Origin: ZAX-1 sp046533095
GTDB lineage: Bacteria; Bacillota; Clostridia; Lachnospirales; Lachnospiraceae
NCBI GenBank assembly: GCA_046533095.1
Contig: JAJQRA010000035.1
Location: 62,001 to 126,000, forward strand
DNA length: 64,000 bases
Direction of reading: 5' to 3'
The stretch's first letter is position 1. Every line of letters starts with the position of its first letter. Below are positions 28,133-35,876 of this stretch, piece by piece. The position numbers and the translations under genes are program-made. A model generated the notes under the pieces. It saw only the letters and a program-made list of their open reading frames with translations. It did no database searches and had not been told where the DNA came from.

Positions 28133-28732
28133 ATGAAAAAAAAATTAATTTTTGCAACCGGAAATGAAAAGAAAATGGAAGAGATTCGAGCAATTTTGTC
28201 AGATGCTACATTGGAAATAGTATCGATGAAAGAGGTGGGAATCGATATAGAAGTTGTGGAAGATGGCGAGACATTTATGGACAATGCAATCATTAAGGCA
28301 ACTGCCATTGCAAAGGCAGTGAAAGATTTGTCCATTACGGCGATTGTCCTTGCAGATGATTCCGGACTTGAAATTGACTATTTAAATAAGGAGCCGGGCG
28401 TCTACTCGGCTCGCTACGAAGGAGTAGATACCCCCTATACAGTTAAAAACAAGATACTGCTAGAGAGACTATCCAAAGTGGAGAAAGCCAAGCGTACAGC
28501 CAGGTTTGTCTGTGCGATTGCCGCCGTACGTTCTGACGGAGAAATAATTACCGCTCAGGATACGATAGAAGGCTATATCAGTTTAGAGCCGGCAGGGGAA
28601 CATGGTTTTGGGTATGATCCCATATTTTATGTACCGGAACATCACTGTACAAGTGCACAATTGCCACCAGACATAAAAAATAAATTGAGCCATCGTGGGA
28701 AAGCGCTGCGTGCAATGAAGGACAAACTGTAA
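28133..28732 (+). CDS. rdgB: XTP/dITP diphosphatase
   Basis: A 199-residue Ham1/RdgB pyrophosphatase that removes inosine and xanthosine triphosphates from the nucleotide pool. Typical stretches are FATGNEKKMEEI at the N-terminus, LADDSGLEIDYL, PGVYSARYEG and GEHGFGYDPIFYVPE, with SHRGKALRAM at the C-terminus. It follows the amidase by three bases and precedes a phosphodiesterase, a common Clostridia arrangement. Confidence 0.95.
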   Translation: MKKKLIFATGNEKKMEEIRAILSDATLEIVSMKEVGIDIEVVEDGETFMDNAIIKATAIAKAVKDLSITAIVLADDSGLEIDYLNKEPGVYSARYEGVDTPYTVKNKILLERLSKVEKAKRTARFVCAIAAVRSDGEIITAQDTIEGYISLEPAGEHGFGYDPIFYVPEHHCTSAQLPPDIKNKLSHRGKALRAMKDKL

Positions 28733-28802
28733 CGATAAAGAAGGACGGTGAAGTAGTGACAATAAAATTTTATAATTACGAAAAAAAGGACGGACATAAG
28801 TT

Positions 28803-29288
28803 GTGAAGATATTAATTGTGAGTGATACGCATAAGCAACATAAAAATTTAAAGCTGATTTTGGAAAAAGTTGGCAAAGTTGATTTAATGATTCATTTAGG
28901 GGATGCAGAGGGGTTTGAGGATTATATTGCACAGATGGCAGGCTGCCCACTTGAAATTGTATCTGGAAACAATGATTTTTTTACGATGCTTGAAAAAGAA
29001 AAGGAACTGCGTATCGGTCGTTATAAAATCCTAATAACCCATGGCCACTATTATTATGTGTCTGCGGGTATTGAAAACATTAAGCGCGATGCCGCCAGCC
29101 GTAATATAGATATTGTAATGTTTGGGCATACGCACCGACCGATTATCAGCTATGGTAAAAATATTATAGCCCTTAACCCCGGAAGCGTTTCCTACCCTAG
29201 ACAGGAAGGGAGGAAACCTTCCTATATTATGATGGAAATCGACAGGGAAGGAGAAGCGCATTTTACAATTAACTATATGGAATCGTAG
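28803..29288 (+). CDS. YfcE-type metallophosphoesterase
   Basis: A 161-residue calcineurin-like phosphodiesterase. Metal-binding motifs are SDTHKQHKNL, HLGDAEG, GNNDF, THGHYY and FGHTHRP, then NPGSVSYPR. Enzymes of this MJ0936/YfcE family hydrolyse phosphodiesters in vitro; the natural substrate is uncertain. The GTG start at 28803 is the first in-frame choice. A 16-codon GTG-led frame just upstream overlaps it by two bases. Confidence 0.9.
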   Translation: MKILIVSDTHKQHKNLKLILEKVGKVDLMIHLGDAEGFEDYIAQMAGCPLEIVSGNNDFFTMLEKEKELRIGRYKILITHGHYYYVSAGIENIKRDAASRNIDIVMFGHTHRPIISYGKNIIALNPGSVSYPRQEGRKPSYIMMEIDREGEAHFTINYMES

Positions 29289-29367
29289 AACAAAACGCTA
29301 CACCATAGAAAAATCAACGGTTGTATTTTTTTATTAAATATTTATAAGTTTAAATGTCAAAAAATCA

Positions 29368-29396
29368 TTGACATTGTAACGAGCCTATTATATAAT
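29368..29396 (+). promoter_or_regulatory. Consensus sigma-A promoter of the tRNA array
   Basis: TTGACA (29368-29373), 17-base spacer, TATAAT (29391-29396): a full consensus match 44 bases before tRNA-Pro. Confidence 0.92.
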
Positions 29397-29439
29397 ATGT
29401 CTTGCGTCAAAGTTAATCATGTGAAATGTAAAGGACTAT

Positions 29440-29514
<75 letters not shown>

Positions 29515-29521
29515 TGCGCAT

Positions 29522-29592
29522 GCGGGTGTAGTTCAATGGTAGAACACTAGCCTTCCAAGCTAGATATGTGGGTTCGATTCCCATCACCCGCT
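29522..29592 (+). tRNA. tRNA-Gly (TCC)
   Basis: Acceptor GCGGGTG/CACCCGC, anticodon loop CTTCCAA, T-loop GGTTCGATTCC. 7 bases after tRNA-Pro. Confidence 0.95.
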
Positions 29593-29661
29593 CTTAGGTC
29601 AATCCCCTGAAATTGCGATGAAAATAAATGGTAAGGATAAAGGCTAATAATATTGGTATAT

Positions 29662-29735
<74 letters not shown>

Positions 29736-29838
29736 TTTCTCTGTAAATGAGAAGAAGCGCGATACAAGAGGACAATCCTTTGGCAATCGCAAGTAAACAC
29801 TGATTTGTATACTGGAAAGTATACAAAATAGGATCTAT

Positions 29839-29913
29839 GGTGGGTATAGCACAGTTGGTTAGCGCGCCAGATTGTGGATCTGGAGGTCGAGGGTTCAAAT
29901 CCCTCTATCCACC
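29839..29913 (+). tRNA. tRNA-His (GTG)
   Basis: Acceptor GTGGGTA/TATCCAC plus the extra G at -1 opposite C73 that marks tRNA-His. Anticodon loop TTGTGGA. Confidence 0.95.
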
Positions 29914-30007
29914 CTAAAACAATAGTATAAATTCAAACAAAATGTGCGTTTGCGATGGAAGAAACGATTTGTAGATAGTCTTTTGTCAAGAACTATTGTT
30001 GGCTCAA

Positions 30008-30079
30008 TGGGCTATCGCCAAGCGGTAAGGCACAGGACTTTGACTCCTGCATTCGCTGGTTCAAATCCAGCTAGCCCAG
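30008..30079 (+). tRNA. tRNA-Gln (TTG)
   Basis: Acceptor TGGGCTA/TAGCCCA, anticodon loop CTTTGAC, T-loop GGTTCAAATCC. Complements the CTG isoacceptor at 8938. Confidence 0.95.
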
Positions 30080-30083
30080 TTAT

Positions 30084-30156
30084 GGGATATTAGCTCAGTT
30101 GGTAGAGCACTTGACTTTTAATCAAGTTGTCCGGGGTTCGAACCCCCGATGTCTCA
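30084..30156 (+). tRNA. tRNA-Lys (TTT)
   Basis: Acceptor GGGATAT/ATGTCTC with wobble pairs, anticodon loop CTTTTAA, T-loop GGTTCGAACCC. It is the last gene of the array and borders the accessory region. Confidence 0.95.
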
Positions 30157-30165
30157 TTCATAAGA

Positions 30166-30206
30166 ACGGTGTAAATCAAGTGTTTATAAGGGTTTGCGCC
30201 GTTTTT
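30166..30206 (+). terminator. Terminator of the tRNA array
   Basis: ACGGTGTAAA (30166-30175) pairs, with two G-U pairs, with TTTGCGCCGT (30193-30202), then TTTT. The bases between here and 30398 hold no supported gene. Confidence 0.7.
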
Positions 30207-30397
30207 GGGTTTATCGGTATACCATCAAACTCCCCTGTTTTTGCTGTTTTAATAGTTAATAACCAGATAAAACTAAGAGTTCCTACCATAATAACGTACC
30301 TCTGTTTATTTTTTTCTGTGCATCGTAGTTCATTTCGGATAAAAAGATTTCAATCGCAATTCTATTAGTCGTTTCTGGTATCCGTTTCTTTTCTTAG

Positions 30398-31039
30398 TTA
30401 ATATTTTTGTCTATTTTCTACCACTCTTCCAATTATTCTAACAGGTTTTTCTTCGATATCCTTATTAGAGAAGTACATTGGATCGTACGTGCTGTTGGTG
30501 GACACAAGAGCAATGCTCTCTGCGGACTTAATAAGTCGTTTACATGTTGCGTCAGAACCATTGATTGATGCTATAACAATTTGCCCGCTTTCGGCATCGT
30601 CCTGTTGACGGACGATGACAATATCGCCCTCGCATATTCTAGGCTCCATGCTGTTCCCTTTAATCTGCAATCCAAAATGTTTTCCGTTTTTCGCCATACT
30701 CTCATAGATTTCTTCCGTACCGATAACCTCCTCTATCGCTTCAATAGGAATCCCCGCGGCTACTCTGCCAAATACAGGTATTATCATTCCGTGAGACTGC
30801 TTGTAACTTTCATCTTTAGCTGCAGAATTTAAATCGTCTGTCCATCCCATTAGATATGAAGGATGGCACTTCAATATATTGGATAATTTAACTATAGTTT
30901 CGTGCTTTATATTTTTTATTTCACCACTCTCATATCGTTGAGCGGTTGCTTCTCTCACTCCTAGAAAATCTGCAACTTCCAGCAATGTCAAGTCAAGACT
31001 TAACCTCCTTTTCTTTATCCTTTCATTTAAAATTGACAC
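30398..31039 (-). CDS. XRE-family repressor with S24 (LexA/CI-like) peptidase domain
   Basis: A 213-residue repressor from the GTG at 31039, which has GGAGGTGATTAT directly upstream; the longer in-frame ATG start is unsupported. N-terminal helix-turn-helix (LTLLEVADFLGVREATAQRYESG, read in parts) and C-terminal S24 domain with the Ala-Gly cleavage site in RVAAGIP, Ser in GNSMEP and Lys in ATCKRLI. Such proteins self-cleave when RecA filaments form, so they relieve repression after DNA damage. Three near-identical operators lie upstream, toward a divergent DUF1848 gene. It resembles phage CI repressors but no other phage gene is present. Confidence 0.9.
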   Translation of the reverse strand: MSILNERIKKRRLSLDLTLLEVADFLGVREATAQRYESGEIKNIKHETIVKLSNILKCHPSYLMGWTDDLNSAAKDESYKQSHGMIIPVFGRVAAGIPIEAIEEVIGTEEIYESMAKNGKHFGLQIKGNSMEPRICEGDIVIVRQQDDAESGQIVIASINGSDATCKRLIKSAESIALVSTNSTYDPMYFSNKDIEEKPVRIIGRVVENRQKY

Positions 31040-31079
31040 ATAATCACCTCCAGATTTATAATAATATATTATCATAATC

Positions 31080-31182
31080 TTACGCAATGCGAAACAATAA
31101 TAAGAAATAAAACAAAAAACTTACGCAAAGCGTATTGACAAGGGAAAACTAGCGTGTTATTATTATCTTACGCAATGCGTAA
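31080..31182. promoter_or_regulatory. Three-operator divergent control region for the S24 repressor
   Basis: Three 15-bp sites related to TTACGCAATGCGTAA lie at 31080-31094 (TTACGCAATGCGAAA), 31121-31135 (TTACGCAAAGCGTAT) and 31168-31182 (perfect dyad). The first lies inside the leftward repressor promoter (TTGTTT and GATAAT on the minus strand). The second abuts and the third follows the rightward promoter. The layout matches lambda-like or LexA-like autoregulated switches. Confidence 0.85.
31135..31163 (+). promoter_or_regulatory. Rightward sigma-A promoter for DUF1848 gene
   Basis: TTGACA (31135-31140), 17-base spacer, TATTAT (31158-31163), flanked by operators two and three. Repressor binding would block polymerase. 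Confidence 0.85.
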
Positions 31183-31306
31183 GGTGTGAGAATTTTCTGG
31201 AAGCGCAACCGCTATAAGAAGTTACCCAACTGGCGATTTGGAATTATTCGACCCCATCATCGGGCTTTCAAGGTGCAGGACTATTAATAGAATTGAGATG
31301 AATGAA

Positions 31307-32251
31307 ATGATAATAAGCGCAAGCCGTAGAACAGACATACCTACCTACTATTCCGAATGGTTTATGAACCGTATCAAGGAAGGCTTTGTTATGGTGCGCA
31401 ATCCGATGAACGCACACCAAATAAGCCACATAAGTCTTTCGTGCGACGTGGTTGACGGTATAGTTTTTTGGACGAAAAACCCTACTCCAATGATTGAAAG
31501 GCTTGATGTACTTCGCGGATATATGTATTATTTTCAGTTTACAATTACAGGTTATGAGAAAGATATAGAGCAAAATGTTCCAGATAAAAATGAAGTGGTA
31601 ATTCCGACATTCAAGCATTTGTCTGAAATGCTCGGAGCTGACAGGGTGATATGGAGGTATGACCCAATACTTCTTAATCAGAAATACACGCCCGAATACC
31701 ACATCCACGCTTTCCGCAAAATTGCGGAGAGTTTATCGAACTATACAAAAAAAGTTACGATAAGTTTCATTGATACTGATTATCGCAATATAAGAAATAA
31801 CTTTGACGCGTTAAGGCTGCACGATTTCAATCAAGAGCAACGGCGTGAGCTAAGTAACCAACTTGCTGAAATTGCCTGCGAATTTGGGCTTATAATCGAC
31901 ACGTGTGCCGAAAAAATAGATTTAAGTGTATTCGGCATTGACCACGCCCGTTGCATTGATGACCGATTGTTTGCAAAACTGCTTGGCTGTCGTCTAAATG
32001 TGGATAAGGATAAAACACAAAGGCTTGAATGTGGATGTGCTGCTGGAATTGACATAGGCGCGTATAATACTTGTCGCAATGGTTGCCGATATTGTTATGC
32101 TAATTATAATCAAGGAATTGTAAAGGTAAACACCGAAAAGCACAATCCACTTTCACCATTGCTGCTTGGTGAAGTTGGAACAGAGGATAAAATAAACGAG
32201 CGCGATGTGAAATCTTGTTGTGACAGGCAAATGCACCTGTTTGACAATTAA
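31307..32251 (+). CDS. DUF1848 family protein with C-terminal cysteine cluster
   Basis: A 314-residue protein of unknown function. It begins MIISASRRTDIPTYY, a highly conserved DUF1848 start, followed by VFWTKNP and FTITGYEKDIE stretches. The C-terminus carries LECGCAAGID and CRNGCRYCYANY, a Cys arrangement that recalls iron-sulfur or radical-SAM proteins, though at the wrong end for a classical CxxxCxxC. ATG 31307 fits family length; 31298 is possible and upstream TTG/ATG starts lack ribosome sites. It is placed under an S24 repressor, so damage-inducible expression is inferred. Confidence 0.82.
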   Translation: MIISASRRTDIPTYYSEWFMNRIKEGFVMVRNPMNAHQISHISLSCDVVDGIVFWTKNPTPMIERLDVLRGYMYYFQFTITGYEKDIEQNVPDKNEVVIPTFKHLSEMLGADRVIWRYDPILLNQKYTPEYHIHAFRKIAESLSNYTKKVTISFIDTDYRNIRNNFDALRLHDFNQEQRRELSNQLAEIACEFGLIIDTCAEKIDLSVFGIDHARCIDDRLFAKLLGCRLNVDKDKTQRLECGCAAGIDIGAYNTCRNGCRYCYANYNQGIVKVNTEKHNPLSPLLLGEVGTEDKINERDVKSCCDRQMHLFDN

Positions 32252-32272
32252 ACGATTAGGAGAATAAATTTC

Positions 32273-32297
32273 GCACTCCAAAAAGGGTGCATTTTTC
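32273..32297 (+). terminator. Probable terminator after DUF1848 gene
   Basis: GCACTC (32273-32278) pairs with GGGTGC (32285-32290, one G-U pair), followed by ATTTTT. Confidence 0.5.
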
Positions 32298-32410
32298 TTG
32301 AAAGGGTGCAAATGTGAAATAAGGCGGAACACTCTGAGCATTTGTTGCTTTTGATTGCTTTTGCATTACACACGAGACCATTTTTGCGTTCCGTTTGCGA
32401 TTTTCACAAG

Positions 32411-32776
32411 CTAGTCCTTCGCTAAATCGGGAGTGATGAAATTTGAGAAAATGACGAAGAAAAAGGCATAGGCAATTTCGAACATTGTAAACGGCTTTAT
32501 CAGCCAGTTCGTAATCCAAGTAACAAAAAGCCCCTTCGGATTTTTTTCAACATCTTTAATACTCTTAAAGTCAACTTTCAACATCATAGGGTAAATCATT
32601 ATCCATATCAAAACCGCTATCGGGATTGATACATTAGCGTACTCAAAACGCCCCAAGAATGTAGGAATGGACGGCAGATATTTTCCTATTAGCACCCCCG
32701 CAACCATACATATGATAACCCAAACGGTAAGATAGCGTTCAAAGAAACCTATCCCTGTGTGTTCACTCTTTTCCAT
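32411..32776 (-). pseudogene. Truncated ACR3-type arsenite efflux permease
   Basis: Only 121 residues remain of a carrier normally about 350 long. The part kept is the true N-terminus: GFFERYLTVWVIICMVAGVL, then IAVLIWIMIYPMMLKVDF and NWLIKPFTMFEIAYAFFFVIF, ending in FITPDLAKD before a stop. The region downstream (32256-32410) does not continue the family in any frame, so the 3' part was deleted rather than frameshifted. It lies 16 bases after hgcB in the same operon. With three or four helices left it is very unlikely to transport. Confidence 0.85.
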
Positions 32777-32792
32777 ATCGTTGTACCCCTTC

Positions 32793-33083
32793 TTAACAAC
32801 ATTCGCCGCCTGAGCAATCGCAGGACGGTTCCTTGCCTGTAAACCAGCTTTTAATTATAGCGGACGCACAACCGACCCCGGCATTTACCTCAATCGCATT
32901 TGCGGGGCAATTCAAAGCGCAAGCCCCACATTCCATACACAAATCCTTTTGAGCAATCCGCACCTTTTTGTCCACGAAGCCAAATACGCCGTGCGGACAA
33001 ACTTCTCCGCACTTTCCGCACCCGATACATTTTTCAGCCGAGAGCGTAATCGTCGCTACGTTTTTTAGATATTTGAATGTCAT
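32793..33083 (-). CDS. hgcB: HgcB, ferredoxin of the mercury-methylation pair
   Basis: A 96-residue ferredoxin with two 4Fe-4S motifs: Cys19/22/25/29 (CIGCGKCGEVCP) and Cys49/52/55/59 (CMECGACALNCP). Beyond these it has the extra Cys72 in GVGCASAI and a terminal Cys95-Cys96 pair. These features distinguish HgcB from ordinary ferredoxins; Cys73 and the C-terminal Cys pair of the Pseudodesulfovibrio ND132 protein are the counterparts. HgcB is thought to reduce the HgcA corrinoid and pass Hg(II). It lies 18 bases after hgcA, as expected for the pair. Confidence 0.93.
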   Translation of the reverse strand: MTFKYLKNVATITLSAEKCIGCGKCGEVCPHGVFGFVDKKVRIAQKDLCMECGACALNCPANAIEVNAGVGCASAIIKSWFTGKEPSCDCSGGECC

Positions 33084-33101
33084 AATGTCCTCCCCACTTG
33101 A

Positions 33102-34205
33102 TTATATAAACAGATTTTTAATCAGCACCAACACCGCTCCGACAGCGGACGAACCGATAATTAGCGGCAACGCGATTTTCATTTCTTTTAAAACGCCGGA
33201 GGGTGAAGTGTACGTTGACGAGCCCGTAAAATTCATTGCAAGATAAGCCGATACGGACGGCAATAGCAGGAGATAGCCCACCGACAAAAGCCAAAAACCC
33301 GGCGAGAACCACCCGAAAATCCATAGTGCAAATACCGTCCAACACAGACCCAAGAGCCAACCTTTCCAAGAGAACGCTTTGCCGGGGATAATCGGTAACA
33401 AGGTAGGCGTAACGACCGTACCGACTAAGACCGCACCCGCATAAGCGGTAAAATCATAAACATCGAATTGCCTTGCGGCAAAAAGGTTTATTATGAACAG
33501 CACACCCAAAATGAGCAAGGAAATTTTTATGGCAGCTACTAATTCGACAGGCATTAAAACAATTCTATCCCATAAGGTGAATTTCACCGTCCGCATTTCC
33601 TGCGTAGCCTTGAAGTCGTCAGCGATAAATTGCTTAATGTCGCTTGCGCGAACCGTGCCGAATACGAGAAAAAAGCCGGACTGCTGCACCACTTCATTTG
33701 AATTTACGCCGGACGCGCCGAGTTGCGGCAGGATTAACCGCCTGTGCGCGACAATTTCAGAAAGCCCCGTTTCTTCGATTCGGTTTACCAGTTCATCTGT
33801 GCCGAATGTGCCTTTTCCCGCAGCACACCAAACATTGACCCCATTTGTATCGAGTATCAGAATCCAACATTCAATGTCTGATAGATTTTTTCGTAACGTA
33901 TCAAATGTCAGCTTGTAATTTGCACTTACGAATACAGGGGATTGTTTGTTCGGATTGCCAATGGCATAAAGCCCTGGATTAATCTTGTAATTCATACGAC
34001 CAATACCGAAACGGACTTTACACGCACCCAAAATGTCCTTGAATGAAAGCGAGGTTGAAATTGTTGGCACAGCACCTTTTGAAGTTTCAATTTTTCCGAC
34101 TATCCATTTATCTGATTTATCAAATTGCGTGATGACTTCTTCCGTACAGCAGTCATCGCTTGAACAGCAAGAGGACTTTTCTTCACCACAACAATTATCG
34201 CTCAT
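33102..34205 (-). CDS. hgcA: HgcA, corrinoid membrane protein of mercury methylation
   Basis: A 367-residue protein. Residues 1-24 are a Cys-rich extension with three CC pairs. Residues about 30-205 form the soluble corrinoid-binding domain related to the acetyl-CoA synthase CFeSP subunit, with the diagnostic cap-helix motif NVWCAAGK (124-131); Cys127 is the counterpart of the cobalt-ligating Cys93 in ND132. About five membrane helices follow (residues 213-240, 252-275, 283-300, 303-325 and 341-366). Known role: methyl transfer from a methylated corrinoid to Hg(II), producing methylmercury, together with HgcB. The start overlaps the arsR stop (ATGA), so translation is coupled. Confidence 0.95.
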   Translation of the reverse strand: MSDNCCGEEKSSCCSSDDCCTEEVITQFDKSDKWIVGKIETSKGAVPTISTSLSFKDILGACKVRFGIGRMNYKINPGLYAIGNPNKQSPVFVSANYKLTFDTLRKNLSDIECWILILDTNGVNVWCAAGKGTFGTDELVNRIEETGLSEIVAHRRLILPQLGASGVNSNEVVQQSGFFLVFGTVRASDIKQFIADDFKATQEMRTVKFTLWDRIVLMPVELVAAIKISLLILGVLFIINLFAARQFDVYDFTAYAGAVLVGTVVTPTLLPIIPGKAFSWKGWLLGLCWTVFALWIFGWFSPGFWLLSVGYLLLLPSVSAYLAMNFTGSSTYTSPSGVLKEMKIALPLIIGSSAVGAVLVLIKNLFI

Positions 34206-34528
34206 TCACAGCACCTCACATTCTCATCTTTGTCTATATCGTCCGTAACAGTGGTTAACTGTTTGAGCAACCGTGCGGCGTACTCGCTTCCCTCGTTACT
34301 GATGGAGTAGTAGGTCCATTTTCCTTCTTTTCGAGCGGAAACAACACCGCTGTCAACAAGGATTTTCATGTGGTGGGAAAGCGTCGATTGCCCAACCTTA
34401 ACTCTTTCCAATAAAATGCAAGCACATTTTTCGCCACTCTGTAACAATTCCAAGACCACAAGCCTTGTTTCATCACAGAAAGCCTTAAACACCTTGGCAT
34501 TGTTTAAATATTTTTCTTTCACATGCAT
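34202..34528 (-). CDS. ArsR-family metalloregulator of the hgcAB operon
   Basis: A 108-residue winged-helix repressor. The helix-3 metal site reads GEKCACILLE, comparable to the CxC of arsenic-sensing ArsR, and the recognition helix is QSTLSHHMKIL. A further CC pair sits at the C-terminus (NVRCCE). ArsR proteins leave DNA when the metal(loid) binds, so the operon would be induced by As(III), Hg(II) or a similar thiophilic ion. It is the first gene of the operon, with its own operator-promoter just upstream. ArsR-type regulators next to hgcA are known from other methylators. Confidence 0.9.
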   Translation of the reverse strand: MHVKEKYLNNAKVFKAFCDETRLVVLELLQSGEKCACILLERVKVGQSTLSHHMKILVDSGVVSARKEGKWTYYSISNEGSEYAARLLKQLTTVTDDIDKDENVRCCE

Positions 34529-34543
34529 ACCTCAAATCTATTA

Positions 34544-34586
34544 TTTTCGATATGACCATTATATTCCTCATATCGAAAATTGTCAA
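34544..34586 (-). promoter_or_regulatory. Consensus promoter and ArsR operator of arsR-hgcAB
   Basis: On the minus strand TTGACA (34586-34581), 17-base spacer, TATAAT (34563-34558) is a perfect consensus. A perfect 11-bp inverted repeat TTTTCGATATG (34544-34554) / CATATCGAAAA (34569-34579) covers the spacer and the transcription start region, so a bound repressor would occlude polymerase. Confidence 0.9.
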
Positions 34587-34610
34587 TATGTTTTTACTGG
34601 TGGCTGTATG

Positions 34611-34706
34611 ATAATTGTTGATACACTCAACAATTATCTAAAACAATATCATGTCAATGAAAACGAAAACAACAATAAACACCCTAACTCAATTTGTAGG
34701 GTGTTT
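34611..34706. other. Two adjacent palindromes between arsR and IS3 debris
   Basis: ATAATTGTTGA/TCAACAATTAT (34611-34621 with 34627-34637, 5-base loop) and AAACACCCTA/TAGGGTGTTT (34677-34686 with 34697-34706). The second looks like a terminator on either strand, but no gene runs into it from the left. Confidence 0.6.
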
Positions 34707-34787
34707 CTCTGATTGTAGTGGTATAATAAAGTTGTAACATCAATGGATGTTAGATATAATAATATTCAAAAGAAAGGGGGATCATTA

Positions 34788-35400
34788 TGTCCAATGTGTA
34801 TGATGAATTAAAAAAAAACAAATCGTACGACTTCGGTTAGAAAACGGTCGCACGATGAAAAGCATAACCGATGAATATGGCATTTCAAAATCAGCTATAT
34901 CATCATGGCGTCATGCTTTTAGCAAAGAATGCCAAACAATTCCAGCAGCAAAAGAAGATTACAATAATATGATGGAAACTCAAAAACTACATCAGCGCTT
35001 GGATGAGCTGGAAAAAGAAAATAGATTCTTAAAAAAAGCGGCGGCATTTTTTGCGAAGGAAATCGATTCGCGGAGTATCGATCTATTCAAAGCAATTGGC
35101 ATGAATTTGGAGTACGATGGCTTTTAAATAAGTTTAAACTATCTCCAAATGCATACTATAACTTTCTGAAAAACAGGAAGCCTGCTTATGTTGCAGGCAA
35201 ACAGGCTATCCAAAAAGAAATACAGCAGATATATCATGAAAATGAAGGCATCTTCGGACATCGGATGATTAAAATAGAACTAGCCGATAAAAAAATAAGC
35301 ATAAGTAAAGCAACTGCCCACAAATATATGAATAGGGAATTGAACCTACATTCCATCGTAAGGAAAAAGAAACAAAGCTATGCAAGCCAAGCTATTGCCC
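34788..35400 (+). pseudogene. IS3-family (IS150-like) transposase remnant
   Basis: OrfA starts at 34788 (MSNVYDELKK) and shifts frame in an A9 run, continuing as RLENGRTMKSITDEYGISKSAI and the coiled coil LDELEKENRFLKKAAAFF to a stop at 35127. OrfB begins in another frame near 35127 (KFKLSPNAYYNFLKNRK, then EGIFGHRMIKIEL) and breaks off by about 35400, before the catalytic DDE core. No terminal inverted repeats are apparent. The element is dead. Confidence 0.85.
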
Positions 35401-35468
35401 GGCGACCTTACGTGACTTACCGACACGACGTTTTGCGATTTGTATTAAGATAATCGGAGGAGCTAACT

Positions 35469-35876
35469 ATGCAAGGATTAAATGTAATCTGGGTGTTCAA
35501 TCCGGCAGCCGACAAGGTGCTGTTCTGCATGCGGCATAAAGAGCCGTATCTTGGACTGTACAATCTTGTCGGTGGTAAAATAGAGCCGGGAGAGGATGGG
35601 TTTACCGCCGCCTATCGCGAACTCCGAGAGGAAACGAGCATTACGGGCATCGAACTCGTTCACCTTATGGACTTCACATATTTTCTCGCGGGTACTTGTC
35701 GCGTCGAGGTTTACATCGGAATATTAAAGCAAGATGTCGAAGTTCACGGCGATGAGAAAGAACTTGTGTGGTTTGACCTAACGGAAAACTTTTTCGATAT
35801 GAGCCGCTTCGCAGGTGAAGGCAATATTGGACATATCTATGAGATAATCAAACAAAATTGGGAGGTTTTACAATGA
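35469..35876 (+). CDS. Nudix hydrolase
   Basis: A 135-residue Nudix enzyme with a complete Nudix box from residue 35: GGKIEPGEDGFTAAYREL followed by REETSI, which holds the metal-binding Glu residues. It hydrolyses nucleoside diphosphate-linked compounds, often oxidised or modified nucleotides; the substrate is unknown. TCGGAGGAG precedes the ATG. It overlaps the following VOC gene by four bases. Confidence 0.9.
   Translation: MQGLNVIWVFNPAADKVLFCMRHKEPYLGLYNLVGGKIEPGEDGFTAAYRELREETSITGIELVHLMDFTYFLAGTCRVEVYIGILKQDVEVHGDEKELVWFDLTENFFDMSRFAGEGNIGHIYEIIKQNWEVLQ

Noticed and set aside
28756..28806. 16-codon leader peptide overlapping the phosphoesterase start
   Set aside because: Too short, with a poor ribosome site and no attenuator structure.
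30398..31182. Prophage start (CI-like repressor and operators)
   Set aside because: No integrase, replication, structural or lysis genes follow; the divergent gene is DUF1848.
32793..33083. Ordinary 2x4Fe-4S ferredoxin
   Set aside because: The extra conserved Cys72, terminal Cys pair and position after hgcA favour HgcB.
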